Shown here piece by piece: positions 1 to 11,459 of a stretch of DNA of 64,000 nt. The number at the start of each line of letters is the position of its first letter. The stretch's first letter is position 1. A model generated the notes under the pieces. The model had not been told where the DNA came from. It saw only the letters and a list, made by a program, of their open reading frames with translations, and did no database searches. The position numbers and the translations under genes are program-made. This DNA comes from Phorcus lineatus (taxonomy: Eukaryota > Mollusca > Gastropoda > Trochida > Trochidae), in assembly GCA_921293015.1 (NCBI GenBank), contig OV121097.1, forward strand, positions 31,931,929-31,995,928, in the 5' to 3' direction.

Positions 1-200
1 TATTTCATAATGAAGTCTGATTCATCTCTTTACGATGTCTTTCATGTGGCCAACAGCCTGTACGAATCCTTCTAAATCATTGATTACACAGATCGAGATA
101 TATCATCTTGCTTCCGCTTCGTTCCAGGACCTTTTGCATTGATTCGTGTCCATTTCTTTAGAAAATCGTTTCTAGGGCCGGGTTTATGTAATTTATCACA
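1..200. repeat. Block gamma, copy 1 (partial, degenerate)
   Basis: This stretch aligns by eye with 7130-7434 and 21575-21905. Shared landmarks are GAATCCTT followed by a TTGATTACA-like string near 65-85, a TTGCTTCCG/CCAGGA region near 110-130, and GGCCGGGTTTATG near 176-188, which corresponds to GGCCGAGTTTATG near 21863. The left part lies outside the window. It shows no coding potential. It is best read as one member of a decayed tandem segmental array; a dispersed repeat family is the alternative. Confidence 0.45.
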
Positions 201-639
201 CATGCAGTGCAGGTTAAAATCAATATGCTTCCTTTATTTTCAAGGACATTCATTAAATATGATAGTTATTCCCATACATACTGTTTCTGTGACCGCTTTG
301 ATTCCCACCTATAACTAGAACACTGTGGTACAAAAGTGATGTCATTGATACTAAATATTAACAAAGATAGTTGTGGTTATTAATTGCTAAAACACTAAAT
401 CCGATACAGTTAGTGTTGTAGTAGTATTTGCAGCAGTGAAATTGATTTACTAATTTCTCAAAGAGTCAACATTTCATTTCCAATGATGATTTCATGTGCC
501 TTTGAAAATAGAACTTACCAGGTAATAATTTGAGGTTGTAAGGCATAGCTAGAACATCGGCGTCTTGAGTTATTTTGAAACCGTTTTACTGGCTAGCATT
601 TGCTAACATTTGTATTTGCTAAATGTTCAATAGCTTCAC
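201..639. other. No gene seen
   Basis: AT-rich sequence with no open frame of note and no recognised repeat. It separates block gamma copy 1 from the LINE 3' end that follows. Confidence 0.5.
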
Positions 640-1364
640 TAAAAAAAACTTAGGTGTACATATTGATTCTAATATGTCTATGCACTCTTAAGTAGCACAG
701 TTATGTAAAATTTGATATTGGTACTTAAGAAACATCGGATCCATTCGACATTTGTTGACACAGGATGCAACGGCATGCCTCATGAGAACTATGATCCTCT
801 CTCGCTTGGATTATTGCATTAGTTTATTGTTCGACATATCCAGCGAGTTACTTTATAAACTACAAAAGATTCAGAACATGTCTGCACGTATAATAACAAG
901 AAGTAAACCATCCTGTCACATATCGCCCATCTCCGGTCCCTACACTGGTTGCATAGTACTGAACGCATTCAGTTTAAAATTTTAACTCTCACTTATCAGG
1001 CCATTCACAAAATGGGACCACCATATTTTCAAGAGCTTGTAACAGTGTACACTCCTTCAAGAACTCTCCACTCTCATAATCAGTTTCTTCTGTCCATGCC
1101 AACTTACAAACTAAAAACATTTGGTGCTTTAGATATGCAGCTGCTTCTCTATGGAACTCTCTACCCCTTGACTTAAAACTTGTTCAAACTCTTCCGATCT
1201 TTCAGAACAGACTCAAGACATACCTTTTCCAGCGTTATACCAACTAGAATTTCTTCAGATAGTATATTACTGTATGATAATGTATATATTTAAATATCTG
1301 ATCTGTCAGCGCTTTGAGCATCGCCCATGTGTGGTGGAAGTCAGCGCTATAAAAAATACCCTTA

Positions 1365-1397
<33 letters not shown>
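640..1397 (+). mobile_element. L2/CR1-like non-LTR retrotransposon, 3' end, broken
   Basis: This is the C-terminal end of a LINE reverse transcriptase polyprotein. The frame from about 648 gives LGVHIDSNMSM, then SRLDYC near 805-825 and KLQKIQNMSARIITRSKP near 860-910. A +1 shift near 930 leads to ERIQFKILTLTYQAIHKMGPPY and a YTPSRTL-type motif in a second frame that stops at 1174. A TAA near 691 and a TGA near 709 also break the frame. The wording matches the conserved C-terminal region of L2/CR1-type LINEs. The 3' tail (AGCGCTATAAAAAATAC, then TTA repeats at about 1367-1397) is typical of elements ending in a short microsatellite. It is 5'-truncated and inactive. Confidence 0.8.
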
Positions 1398-1399
<2 letters not shown>

Positions 1400-1679
1400 T
1401 TGAGTCTCTTGTCTCGCTTTTCATTCTAGGGAAACAGTTCATCAACGACAGTTCATCAACGACGTTCTTCTTGTCCTGTTGCCTGTCACCGTCGGTCATC
1501 CATTTTGTTATGAAAAACGTTGATATATTAAGAACAAGTCGGGTTTTTTTAAATAAATGATTTCACAGAACAATGCTTTGTTCAAATCTGAAAAATCTAA
1601 GCTCCAAACCTATTCGGTAAACAAATAAATAGAGAAAGAAACCCAGATTTGTTTTTATTTCTACACCCACTAAAAATCA

Positions 1680-1965
1680 CTGAGGACATAAGCAATGTAT
1701 CTAAGCCCAGATAGAAATACATAGAATCGTTGAATATCTGATCTTAGGTGGATTTGTCATGAAAGTCACTGATGATATGATTTATAAGATCAAATAAAGC
1801 CAATAACATTTATTTATTCAATTATAGGACATCAACACAGTCCAAGTGATTGTGTTATGTCTAGAGAAGTAAACATTAAGCGGCAGGTCTGCTGGTAATT
1901 CAGTTATACTGTCAGACTCAAAACCAGCCTGGTTATTTAGACAGCAGTAGTTTGAATAATGTACA
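1680..1965. repeat. Block delta, copy 1 (degenerate)
   Basis: Direct match to 12060-12320 and 22480-22760. All three carry AGAATCGTTGAAT (near 1722), then AAATAAAGCC or a close form, then CCAAGTGATTGTGTTATGTCT (near 1838-1860), GCGGC, and AACTCA-AAA-CAGCCTGGTTATT-type ends. No reading frame is conserved between copies. Non-coding part of the tandem array. The region from about 1400 to 1680 shows nothing recognisable. Confidence 0.6.
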
Positions 1966-2087
1966 GTAAATTTAACGTAAATATTTGATTAAACTCAGTC
2001 AAAAGTTTGAGTCAGGGTATCAATTCTGGAAATTATCCAATAAACTACCTCATGTAATTATCCATATTTACAGAAAAGTGAGTTGTA

Positions 2088-2458
2088 ACGATTTAGGTTT
2101 TAACCCTGCCTTCCAGAGTATTTTACTTCAATCATGACTGCTAATACTATTAACAGGAGAAGGATTCAACCAGCGAGCATCGGTGTAGGTGGTACTGCAC
2201 TAAAACTTAGTGTAGCATTGCACTCAAACCTTGCTGCGCGTAGAACAGGGCCTAGATTTTCAAAGCTCTCTTAGCACTAAGATAGTCGTGAATACTATCA
2301 CTTAACATTGGCTTACAACTATCTTAGCACAAAGAGAGATAAACAAATCTAGGCCCAGTTCTCTACGGGGTTACTTGAGTCCTTGGACGGATTCGAACAT
2401 CATACCATTTTAGCCAGAGTCGTGCACGCTAACCACTGCGCTATGTCGTCTCCTACCT
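2088..2458 (-). mobile_element. tRNA-derived SINE, full-length type, with a MITE inside
   Basis: The head lies at the right end on the minus strand. It reads as a tRNA-like pol III promoter: A box TAGCGCAGTGGTTAGCG and B box GTTCGAATCC. The body carries the family markers GCGAGCATCGG and GGTACTGCACT-AAA-TTAGTGTAGCATTGCAC. The tail (AGAGTATTTTACTTCAATCATG) lies at the low-coordinate end. It is interrupted by a 107-bp palindromic element at 2249-2355. It is the most diverged long copy of the family, so probably old. Pol III activity is not expected. Confidence 0.8.
2249..2355. mobile_element. Short palindromic MITE nested in the SINE
   Basis: Ends read GGCCTAGATTT and AAATCTAGGCC, which are inverted repeats that extend imperfectly inward (CTCTCTTAGCACTAAGATAG against GTGCTAAGATAG on the other strand). 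It is flanked on both sides by CAG (2246-2248 and 2356-2358). Removing the element and one CAG restores the SINE string AGAACAGTTCTCTAC seen in other copies, so a 3-bp target duplication is well supported. It codes for nothing. The transposase superfamily is not known to me; a 3-bp duplication would suit a Harbinger-like source. Confidence 0.75.
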
Positions 2459-3789
2459 ATACAAAAGAAAACGATATTTTGGGTGACCTAATTGTAGAGT
2501 CTTCATGCCTAAACACATTAAAAGATCAACTGGTGTCTTTATGTGATACGTAGGGGTACAGAAAATATTAAAGGAAGATGAAATGAACACTCTCTTTGAC
2601 AGTTAATGATTTCTTTGGTCTACCTCCGTTTTTGTAGAGGATTGTAGTAGATTGAAGGTACTGAATTAATGTTAAATTCACACAAGTAAATAAAGTCCGT
2701 TGCATGTTTTCCCCATTATGTTGCTGACACATCTATCAGTTGGCATTTCATTAAGAATTATTAAAAAACATAATTTTCCTTCAGTGCATAGGCAATACAC
2801 TCGGTGCTCTTAATGTCGAGAGTAAAATGTATAAATGTATGCTGCAAAGAGTCATAATCCGTTTTTCAATATATATATATATATAGAAATGCCATCCTTC
2901 AATATGTAGTCATTCGACCTTCACACAAGAGGAGGCGACTGATTTGATTTCCAGTAACATATGGAATCTCATCTTCCACTTGATCTAATAATTGTTTTGC
3001 TACTGGGTTGAATTGTCTGACAGAACATGAAGTATTAATTAAAAAATATAACATCATTTAGCTTTATCGTGAACCAATGATCTAAATATTAGATTTAAAA
3101 CAAACATTTCAAGTGGACGAGACACGTTCTTGAAAAATTACTTTACTGTGCGGAAATTTTTCAGACATAAAAGTATCAAGTAGATAGAGCCCATCAAAAA
3201 GCAACAGTTTTTAAAATATGGAACAATAGTTATAAAGTTGTATTAATTACCTATACTTTAAACTTGCAATTATACAGATACTTTGTTATGGTATTTTGTT
3301 AATAGACGATATTAGATGTTTGTTAAATAAGACGTTTGTGTATGTCTGTTGAGTTATTGTAGGCACATACCTTTTGTTTTAAGTACCGGTAAATGTTTAT
3401 CACGGATGATTTCAGGAGGACAAATTCATCCTTCTTATGACCTGTTAAAATGAATTCACAGATGAAGCGGTTCAGTTCCGCTTGAGGAAAATCCACAGGA
3501 GGGCTAAAATCAGACTTCAGTGCCAGGAATTGAATTAAAACGGAAGATCCTTAGTGGTCTTTGTCATAGTATTTCTGTTCTGGCTGGTTGACAAAACCTC
3601 ATCAGTTGAAAAAGTGCCGTAAACCTTTTAAAGACATTGTGTTGAATCATTCGAAACTGCGCTTTATAACATATACTGAGAAGATCTTTAGGTATGTTTG
3701 GTATGTAAATTGAAGTCTAATGCATTCATGTCCTGTCAAGGGAAATTTCATTTTAAACGCTGTCAATTTTCTTATTAAAATCATAGATG
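2459..3789. other. No gene; weak continuation of the tandem array
   Basis: AT-rich. A short (AT)n run sits near 2868-2884. Near 2965-3005 the string TCATCTTCCACTTGATCTAATAATTGTTTTGCT resembles 12725-12775, so unit 1 of the segmental array probably runs through here. No open frame or recognised family otherwise. Confidence 0.45.
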
Positions 3790-5365
3790 TATCAGTAGTA
3801 GGGATGAAATCCTGAATTGTATACATCTCAAGTGCAATAAATCCACTGGTATAGACAATATTATCCCCGAAGTTTTCAAATATGCATCAGACCTATTACT
3901 CCCATATCTTGAGATACTTGAGCTCAAAAGGGGGTAAGTTTTATGCGTTATTTGTAGACTTTGCGAAGGCCTTTGATTCTGTCGAGAGAAATAAACCTTG
4001 GAATCTCCTGCAAACGCACGGTATTAGCACGATGAATATAATGTAAAGGTAAGTGTAATAAACAATCATGAAATGTCTGAATCATTTATTAGTCAACTTG
4101 GTGTGAGACAAGGTTGTATTTTAAGCCCCTTTTTATTTAGTTTTTTTCATAAACGAATTAGCACAGCAAATATGCAACACTTATACGAATGGAATCCAAT
4201 TACATCTTGATACGGTTCAATTATTTATGCTACTTTTTGCCGACGATATTGTATTATTATCTAGTACCATTAGCCGTCTTCAGAAACAAATAGATGAATT
4301 AGACACTTTCTCTGACAAATATAAGTTGTGTGTCAATAGAGAAAAAACTAAAATGATTGTTTTAAGAGGGGTGGAAAACTTTCAAAATTAGGTAACTCCA
4401 GACTACCACTTCATATAAGTATCTTGGTGTTTATTTTTCTAATCATCTCTCCTGGTCGTATCACACAAAACAGGCGTCAGCACAAGCCTTGAAAGTTCTG
4501 ATAGGTATTTAAAAAATATGAAATGTTTAGGTGAGATGTCTTTCAACACCTTTTTAAAAATATTTGATATGAAAATAAGCCTTATACTTCTGTATGGATC
4601 TGACATATGGGGATTGAAACATTATGACAGCATCGAAAAGGCCCATTTATATGCATGCAAAAAGTTTCTTGGTGTTAAAACCAATCACATGTAGTGCAAT
4701 GGTTTACGGAGAACTTGGCAGATTCCTACTTGTCATATACTCTTCACTTAGAGCTGTTAAATATTGGATAAGATTACTGAATATGCCATTTCACAGATTT
4801 TAAAAAAAACCGCTATAATATGATGAATCTGTATGATGAAAATGGTAATAGAAATTGGGTAACTGACATAAGAGAGTTTCTCAATAAAGTCGGATTTGGT
4901 CATGATTGGTATAATAAAAGTGTACTTTTACAATCAGAATTTATCTTTTCAATAACACAAAGAATGAAAAATATGTACTTACAATCCTGGACAGAATCCA
5001 TGTCATTTTCAATCAAATGTTTATAATATAGGCAATGGAAATCTGAAATATGCCTTGAAACTTATCTTTCAAAAGTTGATATGAAAAAGTTCGATAATAC
5101 TCTATCCCGTTTTCGTTGTTCATTACATGAATTATTTGTTGAAACAGGTAGATATGTTGGTGTTGAAAGAAACAACAGAATATGTAAAATCTGTGATATG
5201 AATGAGCTATATTTCCTCTTAATATGCCCTGTCTATAGAATTCTATTATGCAATGTTATATAGAAGAAATATTGTAAAAACAAATAATTTGATAATGTGA
5301 TCTACGCATGAATGTACTACAGGCATGTGGCCTTTTAAGTACGGAAATAAAGTTTGAAGGCTTAA
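3790..5365 (+). mobile_element. Non-LTR retrotransposon (LINE) reverse transcriptase relic
   Basis: Reverse transcriptase blocks are recognisable in order but in several frames. They are a finger segment KSTGIDNIIPEVFKYASDLL (near 3840-3900), FVDFAKAFDSVERNK (near 3950-3995), GVRQGCILSPFLFS (near 4100-4140), the catalytic FADDIVLLSS (near 4235-4265), KYLGVYFSNHLSW (near 4420-4455), and a C-terminal cysteine motif RICKICDMNE followed by FLLICPVYR (near 5175-5240). Sequence between the finger and palm blocks is missing (junction near 3924), and several stops and shifts occur. No endonuclease domain is seen upstream. It is dead, and the clade is uncertain (Jockey/I-like group). Confidence 0.8.
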
Positions 5366-5734
5366 AGGTAAATATATCAAATGTGAATGTCATTACGGAT
5401 ATTCGTGATTTGTGTTGTATATGTATATGTGATGGTATATATGTTGTATAAATCAATCGAAGTATAATCGTCTGAAGCATCATCTGAAACTGAATAATCA
5501 TAACTTACAAATGAGTACAAATGAAAGTAATCACAGCAACGAAAGCCATAGGAGTTTCTCTTAAACATCCACCATTTCAACACCCTTTCGAAACGAAACG
5601 GAATGTGCAATTACAAATATCAAAAGGCGAATATCATCACCTATATTTATATTAATATATGGATATTAATTATCACCGATTGTTATTATAGCCATATGTC
5701 TATATCAGATAGTCTGCTTCCGGATGACATGATC
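5366..5734. other. No gene seen
   Basis: AT-rich tail after the LINE relic, possibly its 3' untranslated remains. Both-strand open frames here are short, hydrophobic or Tyr/Thr-rich by base composition and not supported. Confidence 0.45.
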
Positions 5735-6440
5735 ATAACTCACTGATTCATAGAATAAGAAATATTCGTTTCCATAGAAACTTTCACGAGGTATAATTGA
5801 CATTCAAGTTAATGAAAAGGCTGTCTACTGGAGCAGCAAAATCTAAAAATCATCGTACATGATATGACATTTCCATACATACTGCGCACATGAAAAACAC
5901 AGTATGTAGTGATGTTGTGTTATTCAGCTGATTCGTCAATCAAGATAAATGATTACAGATTTAATTTGAAAATTCAGTTGTTAAAGCTGACTATCAAATA
6001 TCAATATTTTGTATAAATAGGAATACACTTTCATGAGAGTAATATTGCAATCAGGTCACTGAGCATTACTTTATTCATAGATCATTTTTATCAACTTTGA
6101 TATTGGTCATTAAGTGTTACCAATTTTTCAAATTATTAAAAGCAAGAGTCAACATTTTTACTACTCTCAATCTATGGTGACCACAATTCTGCATACAACA
6201 TCAGTGAATGTTTAAGTGAATTTATCATGTCGAAGAAAAGTCAAGATGTATCATTAATGCATCAATTTCTAATGGAAAAAGAATAATAATATATTTTTAT
6301 TCTATTACTTTTCTCTATATTCTATTTATATATAATATATGCTAGAATATACTTGTAGAATTATTATTGTAGTCATGATTTTAAAATGCCCATATTGCTA
6401 ACCTATCTTTCAACTCAATATCGATAAGGGATTCATTTCT
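5735..6440. repeat. Blocks alpha-beta, copy 1
   Basis: Direct match to 18010-18680. The strings from about 5798-5828 and 18061-18091 (GACATTCAAGTTAATGAA, then AGGCTGTCTACT) differ at one base in 31. Upstream both have AATAAGAAATATT-GTTTCCATAGAAAC. The beta part, near 6379-6420 (CATATTGCTAACCTAT, then CACTCAATA-like), recurs near 18620-18665 and near 26200-26250. No conserved frame. It marks the start of a repeat unit of the left-hand array. Confidence 0.7.
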
Positions 6441-7054
6441 TTAAATAATTATCCATAAAAACATTAACATTAATATATTTAAAAACAAATGTTAACCGCA
6501 ACGTTGAAAACACATACATCTTGTCATGTGATACAATTTAGGATTCACAATTCCCTCAACAAAATTATCGAACGTCCACCCATATTACATCTAAGCATTC
6601 ATTAAAATAGTTTTTTAAGTTTGGCCCTTGGGATTCTCTTAAGGAGAATTACTGGCAGCATAGGATGCACCTTAAATGTCTAACGAATATAATCCCGATA
6701 GTATAATGAAACACGAAAATCAAATTCTTTTTGTGGAAGCTTATCATTACAATGCATAAATGAGCAATTTCTCTTGGCATTTTAACACTTCTCATATTAC
6801 CAATTACATTCAGTTTATTAAGTGATCAATTTATGATCATACAATAAATTGTATTTACTCATTAAATATTTATAACAGTATAACAATAATGCAAGCAAGT
6901 TAAAACGTGTCGAAATGTCGAAAATAATACACCAAAATAATACAATATGAAATACATGGTTTGTATATATAGAGAAAAGAAACTGTGTTTAAGCAAAGTA
7001 GAAACTATATTTAAACACTTTGTTTAACAGAGGCACTAAATTTAAAACATTCAG
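6441..7054. other. No gene seen
   Basis: AT-rich spacer between blocks beta and gamma. In the next unit the matching spacer is much longer (18681-21504), so insertions or losses differ between copies. Confidence 0.45.
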
Positions 7055-7434
7055 CTTTTTTATAACAACAATAGTTGACTTTTGAATGCATATAAACCGA
7101 GAAATGAAAGCCAGAAGAAATAGAAGGTTTTAATGTTTAGTTTTATCACCCCTGGAATGCTGTTTGGCAGGACCTGAGAGATATTTCTCTTGCTTCGTAT
7201 GAAGATGTTGATTGTCCTGTGGTAGCGAGATATGTGAAACCTTTGTTGGGATCCATATTGTTATCAGCGACCGGTAGTATTTACAAATCCTTTCAGAGTT
7301 ATTGACTATGTAGAGATGAAAAGTTCCTGGCAGGGCTGGATTCTTGTTCATTCTAGAGGAAATGGATTGGTGTGGGTTTTTAGGCCGAGTTTGTGCATTT
7401 CATTTAACAGATTGACGGATTGCTTGTGATACAT
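7055..7434. repeat. Block gamma, copy 2
   Basis: Direct match to 21505-21905. Shared strings are GAAAGCCAGAAGAA, GATTGTCCTGTGGTAGC, TTTACAAATCCTT-AGAGTTATTGA, and AGGCCGAGTTT-TGCA-TTCAT followed by GACGGATT. Minus-strand frames in both copies (7351-7130 and 21817-21569) are partly alike, for example VNNSERICK against INNSIRICK. The frames carry indels and copy 1 has stops, so I do not call a gene. Confidence 0.65.
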
Positions 7435-8059
7435 AGCCTTTATTGTCAAGTAAGATAGGAATTTCTATGATAGCATGATATTTAAATCCATTTGTAAATA
7501 CTGAGTGGAAAAATTATTACTAGTCAAAAACATTGATTACTTCTGTATTTGGTGGTTAAAGTCACTGTGCTTTGCCAATTTAGCTGACTCAACAACAAAT
7601 CATGATAATTCTTATTTATCTTGATTTAAATTGTGTAATTTTAATCCTATGCATCAATCAGAACATTTCGACATAAATAGGTCAGTCCCTATTTACATTA
7701 CTTTGATTACCAAACTATCACCAAATTGCTAATCTTCTATCGCTAGACACTGCCTGAACTGAGGTCGAGGACAATATAAAAGCAAAGTCATTTTGTGCAG
7801 CTCAACTCAATATAGAATTAAATGTTGTAAAAACAGGAACAATAGAGTAGTCAGGAGTTGATTTCAATAAAAAAAAGGAACGTTTTGACAATGATGAATG
7901 TCAAACAGTATCATTTGCAATTCAAATTATTAAATTTCACTTTATATTAAGATTATGAAAACACTATATTCCCATTCAAGTGGTATAATAAGTTCATTGT
8001 AGCGTATTAACTTATCCATGTTACATTCCTCTCTTGGAATAATTTTTTTATTCTTAAAG
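7435..8059. other. No gene; one isolated TATA-like box
   Basis: AT-rich spacer. AATATAAAAGC near 7774 looks like a TATA box, but no open frame or donor site follows it closely. Not called as a promoter. Confidence 0.4.
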
Positions 8060-8400
8060 CTTGATATTTGTGTAGTTGTAAGATTGCAATGGAAGAACGT
8101 TTTTTTGCAATATCAATATTCACTCTTAAAATGAAAATACTATCGGATGGTGCCTTGGTTACCAAGGAAACCTGTATATCAATAAGAAGTCTACTTTGTT
8201 CAATACAATTTCCATTAAGACTGTCAAACGAAATAGCTTCTTTCTATGGGGGTATACAATACATTCATATTCTTGCTTTCATTGACAACTACAGAAAGGA
8301 TTTTAAACTAATACCAGAGAAGGACAAGCACTTGACTGTTTCATTTTTCTATGAGTTTTTTTTTTATTGAATAAGGATTTCAATTGATTGTCTGTCACGA
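8060..8400. repeat. Block E, copy 1 (degenerate)
   Basis: Resembles 9780-10340 and 14160-14700. Shared features are TGTAGTTGTAAG or TGTGCAGTTGTAAG at the start (8071 and 9783), an imperfect palindrome GGTTACCAAGGAAACC (8157-8172), then ATTGACAA-TACAGAAAG (near 8281, matching 14399-14415). A 100-codon open frame here (8068-8370) is not conserved in the other copies, so I read this as a non-coding repeat. Confidence 0.5.
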
Positions 8401-9659
8401 TTATTTCAACATCAGATATCGTTTATGAAGGTAACATAGAATTTATTGTAAATTGTAACATACTAAGAATACACAAACGATTTAATTAACGGCAATAACA
8501 TATCTAATAATTTATTCTGTTTAATGACTTTACATTCTTGACTACTTACATCCCTGAAACCATTGCAGAAGCACATGAAAAGGTTAGCACTTATAACTGT
8601 ATTTAATGTTTAAGAGTGTTTCGGACAGTCCTTGAATTCAATGGGTAAAAATGTGTGCTAAGATTTAAAAGAATTAAAGTATTGAAAACATAAATATTTG
8701 AGAAATACTGGAACACATCATGTCGCGGTTTTCTAAAATTATAAGCAAATGAAATCAGTTCTTTTAATCGATAAATACTGTTCAGTTCAAGTCAGCAAAC
8801 ATGTTTTTAGTTGGTCATAGTTTTTAAATCATAATATCACAAAACGTGTGTATTATACAAACATTTTTACTGTTTTCACAACCAATTAAGAGGTACGACC
8901 TAAACACAACTTTAATAAAATCGATTCGGCGATTCAATTGCCGATCTCTCCATACGGGGATTTTGTATGAAATTTGGGTGGTGGTGTTTGGAGCTCATAA
9001 TAACTAATATGGAATTCCTCATAACTTATTACATACAAGGATTATCGTAATCTGTTTCGTAGTTATTATTTTAGATTTAAAAGTGTGATTTAAACAAGCC
9101 TTGAAATAAACCTGACAATGACAGAAATAAGGCAATATAAAAAATATTTTTAAAACTTCATTAGTAAGGTTTATGAACAGCATGTTTATCTTAATTCGAA
9201 TAAAATTGCATGTTTCAGTTCATCAAAGTACAGTGATTCAATGACGAATGTTTTCCGACAAACAACGATATATGTACAGATGTACAGTAATTTCAAACAG
9301 GAACAGGGAGAACACTAACCATGATAAACTCTGCTACATACGTAGCACACCGTCTTGTTTTCACCATCTCCATCACCAAAGTTACTGCCAGCATGACAGG
9401 TAATTTCGCTTTATGCACTCTAAACTTAGTTTTTACCCAAGTCTACGCAGTTTGCTTCTTTGACAAAGCTTGACGACATCTTTGTTTCACTTAGCTTTTC
9501 AAAGTCTTTGTTTGGCTTTGATACCAGAATTACCAGATGTTCTGAACACAAAACCTATTTCTTTGCAATAGATAATATTTAAAGGAAATCAAACAACAGC
9601 CGAAGTCATACAACCGATATGCTACTGAGCATTCGCTCTACATGCTCGTGCTCGCGAAT
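8401..9659. other. No gene seen
   Basis: AT-rich, no recognised repeat or frame. Slightly less AT-rich at 8930-8990 and 9310-9400, without coding signs. Confidence 0.45.
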
Positions 9660-10340
9660 CCTGCACACATCTCCGATACAAAACGGAAATGCAATCATCG
9701 CAATCACCAGAAGGTCCAAGTCAGCTCGTTTTACGATCTTACATAGAAGGTTTACATGTAATTAAACATGCAATTTATATGATTGTGCAGTTGTAAGCCA
9801 TCATTTCCAGAAAGCATCTGTGATATTGATTCGCACTCGGAGAAAGAAAAATTAATCGTATATTCGTTACCAAGGAAACGTATGTATGTTTATCAAAATT
9901 TTGGTCAGGATATTTCCAATGTCCTAGTGCAGATATGCACATGTAAATATTTTCTATCAGTGGCAATATTAATCCATGCATAGTCGAAGTAAATAAATCC
10001 ATGCAAAGTCGAATAAATTATTTCTTATTCTTCTTATCAATAACAGTCCGTTATACTGACAATGAGAGTAAAGTTCAAAACTGACCCAGAGACAGAATTT
10101 AATCGGTTTTATTCTAAAGAGAAAGTTCTTGTCTTACATTTGTAATTCATTGCCATATCCATTTATTTCCTTTAAAACCCATACCTTCAAGCCAAAGATC
10201 TTGTATTCTTGTTATTTCATTCATATATTCATATAATGATATTTGACATGATATGTTCTTTTATAGTGAATTGGCACCTAGTTAATCTGACTGTGCTGTT
10301 GTACGTTCCGTATAGGAAATTGTTGCACTAGTTTATTGGA
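9660..10340. repeat. Block E, copy 2
   Basis: Direct match to 14160-14700 over several hundred bases. Shared: GCACTCG-GAAAGAAAAAT-AATC (9831 and 14217), GTTACCAAGGAAACG (9866-9880) against GTTACCATAGAAACC (14256-14270), TTGGTCAGGA, CAAGCCAAAGATCTTGTAT against TAAGCCAAGGAATTTGTAT, and ATATGTTCTTTTATAGTGA against TTATGTTCTTTTGTGATGA. The two copies lie about 4.4 kb apart. No conserved frame. Confidence 0.6.
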
Positions 10341-11459
10341 TTCATTAGATATCAACTATTCAAACTGATTGTTTGTAATACTGCAGTCATCTATGATTGA
10401 AACTGACATACATAGAAATCGGGAATCATCCCGATTAGGGAATTGTCCCGATTATGATCATGACAGTTTTCCTTACTTTAAAATAAAGTGTATCTGAGTA
10501 TAAGTTACTTTATAAGTGTGTATTGTCTACCATTACAAATCATGAGTCATGCATTAAATCTGTGTTGCTATCTATGTGAGATATACAGACGTATGGGATA
10601 TACCATTGGTATGTTGGTATTGAAATTACTAATGTATAGCCAGCTCCAATTGCTTTTTTGAAGCGAGACTAATGTTAACAAGAATTCACTGTTGTTTTTT
10701 GGAGGATGTTACATGAGGCGGCATGATGGCTATTTCTAACTTTTATCGTCAACAAGTGAACAAAGTATTAAATGTTCAGTAACAAAAGAAAAGAAGATAT
10801 ATAAATGCAACCACAGCTCAAACTAACGCACTTCATATAACATTTTTCAGCAAAATTACCTAGTTTCTCTTAAGAAATGGCTACCTAACGATGTTTTAGC
10901 CTTGTTTTTTAAAATAATCTAACCAAGGTTTGAATAATATGTAGGCGGAATGGAATCAGCGAAAGAATTCATACTGAACCTGGAAATAAAAGAATTGCAT
11001 GCTGTGTGAAAGAAGAGAATTTCATAACAGATTTGCCTTTGTTTCTACTTGTCAATTGTTTACGCGTGTTCCGAAAAGCATTGTGTTTTTCAATAAAAAC
11101 AATTTGTTGTTCCTTTAATTGTTTTTTGAACAAATACATATTCTACTTATTCACATTCAACATCTACCTGATATGTATCATTTTTGTCCTATTAACTGGC
11201 TATAGAGCAAAGGAAAAATGTATGTACTTGTTAAGTAACCAAGGAATCACTCTTTCGCAGCTCGTTTCATTTAAAAATGTGTGTCAAGATATTATATATC
11301 AAGGAAATATATAACAGCCTTTTCTGTAAAGTGTCTTTAGGCAATTATGCATGGAGATGTGACAATATTTGACAGCATGCAGAGTTACACCTCGTTATAT
11401 TATAGGGATTCCTGTTTGATGATAAAGCTTTTATTTTGCCGAGATCAATCTCAAGTCGT
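10341..11459. other. No gene seen; short hairpin near 10,420
   Basis: AT-rich. ATCGGGAATCATCCCGAT-AGGGAATTGTCCCGAT near 10418-10452 holds two overlapping ATCGGGA/TCCCGAT inverted pairs, a possible hairpin. The 102-codon open frame at 11006-11314 is Phe/Cys/Ile-rich from base composition and has no recognisable domain. Confidence 0.4.

Noticed and set aside
7130-7351. Coding gene in block gamma on the minus strand, with 21569-21817
   Set aside because: Short strings agree between copies 2 and 3, but indels shift the frame and copy 1 has stops. DNA-level homology explains the similarity.
11006-11314. 102-codon hydrophobic open frame
   Set aside because: Phe/Ile/Cys-rich because of T-rich DNA; no counterpart in the other array units.
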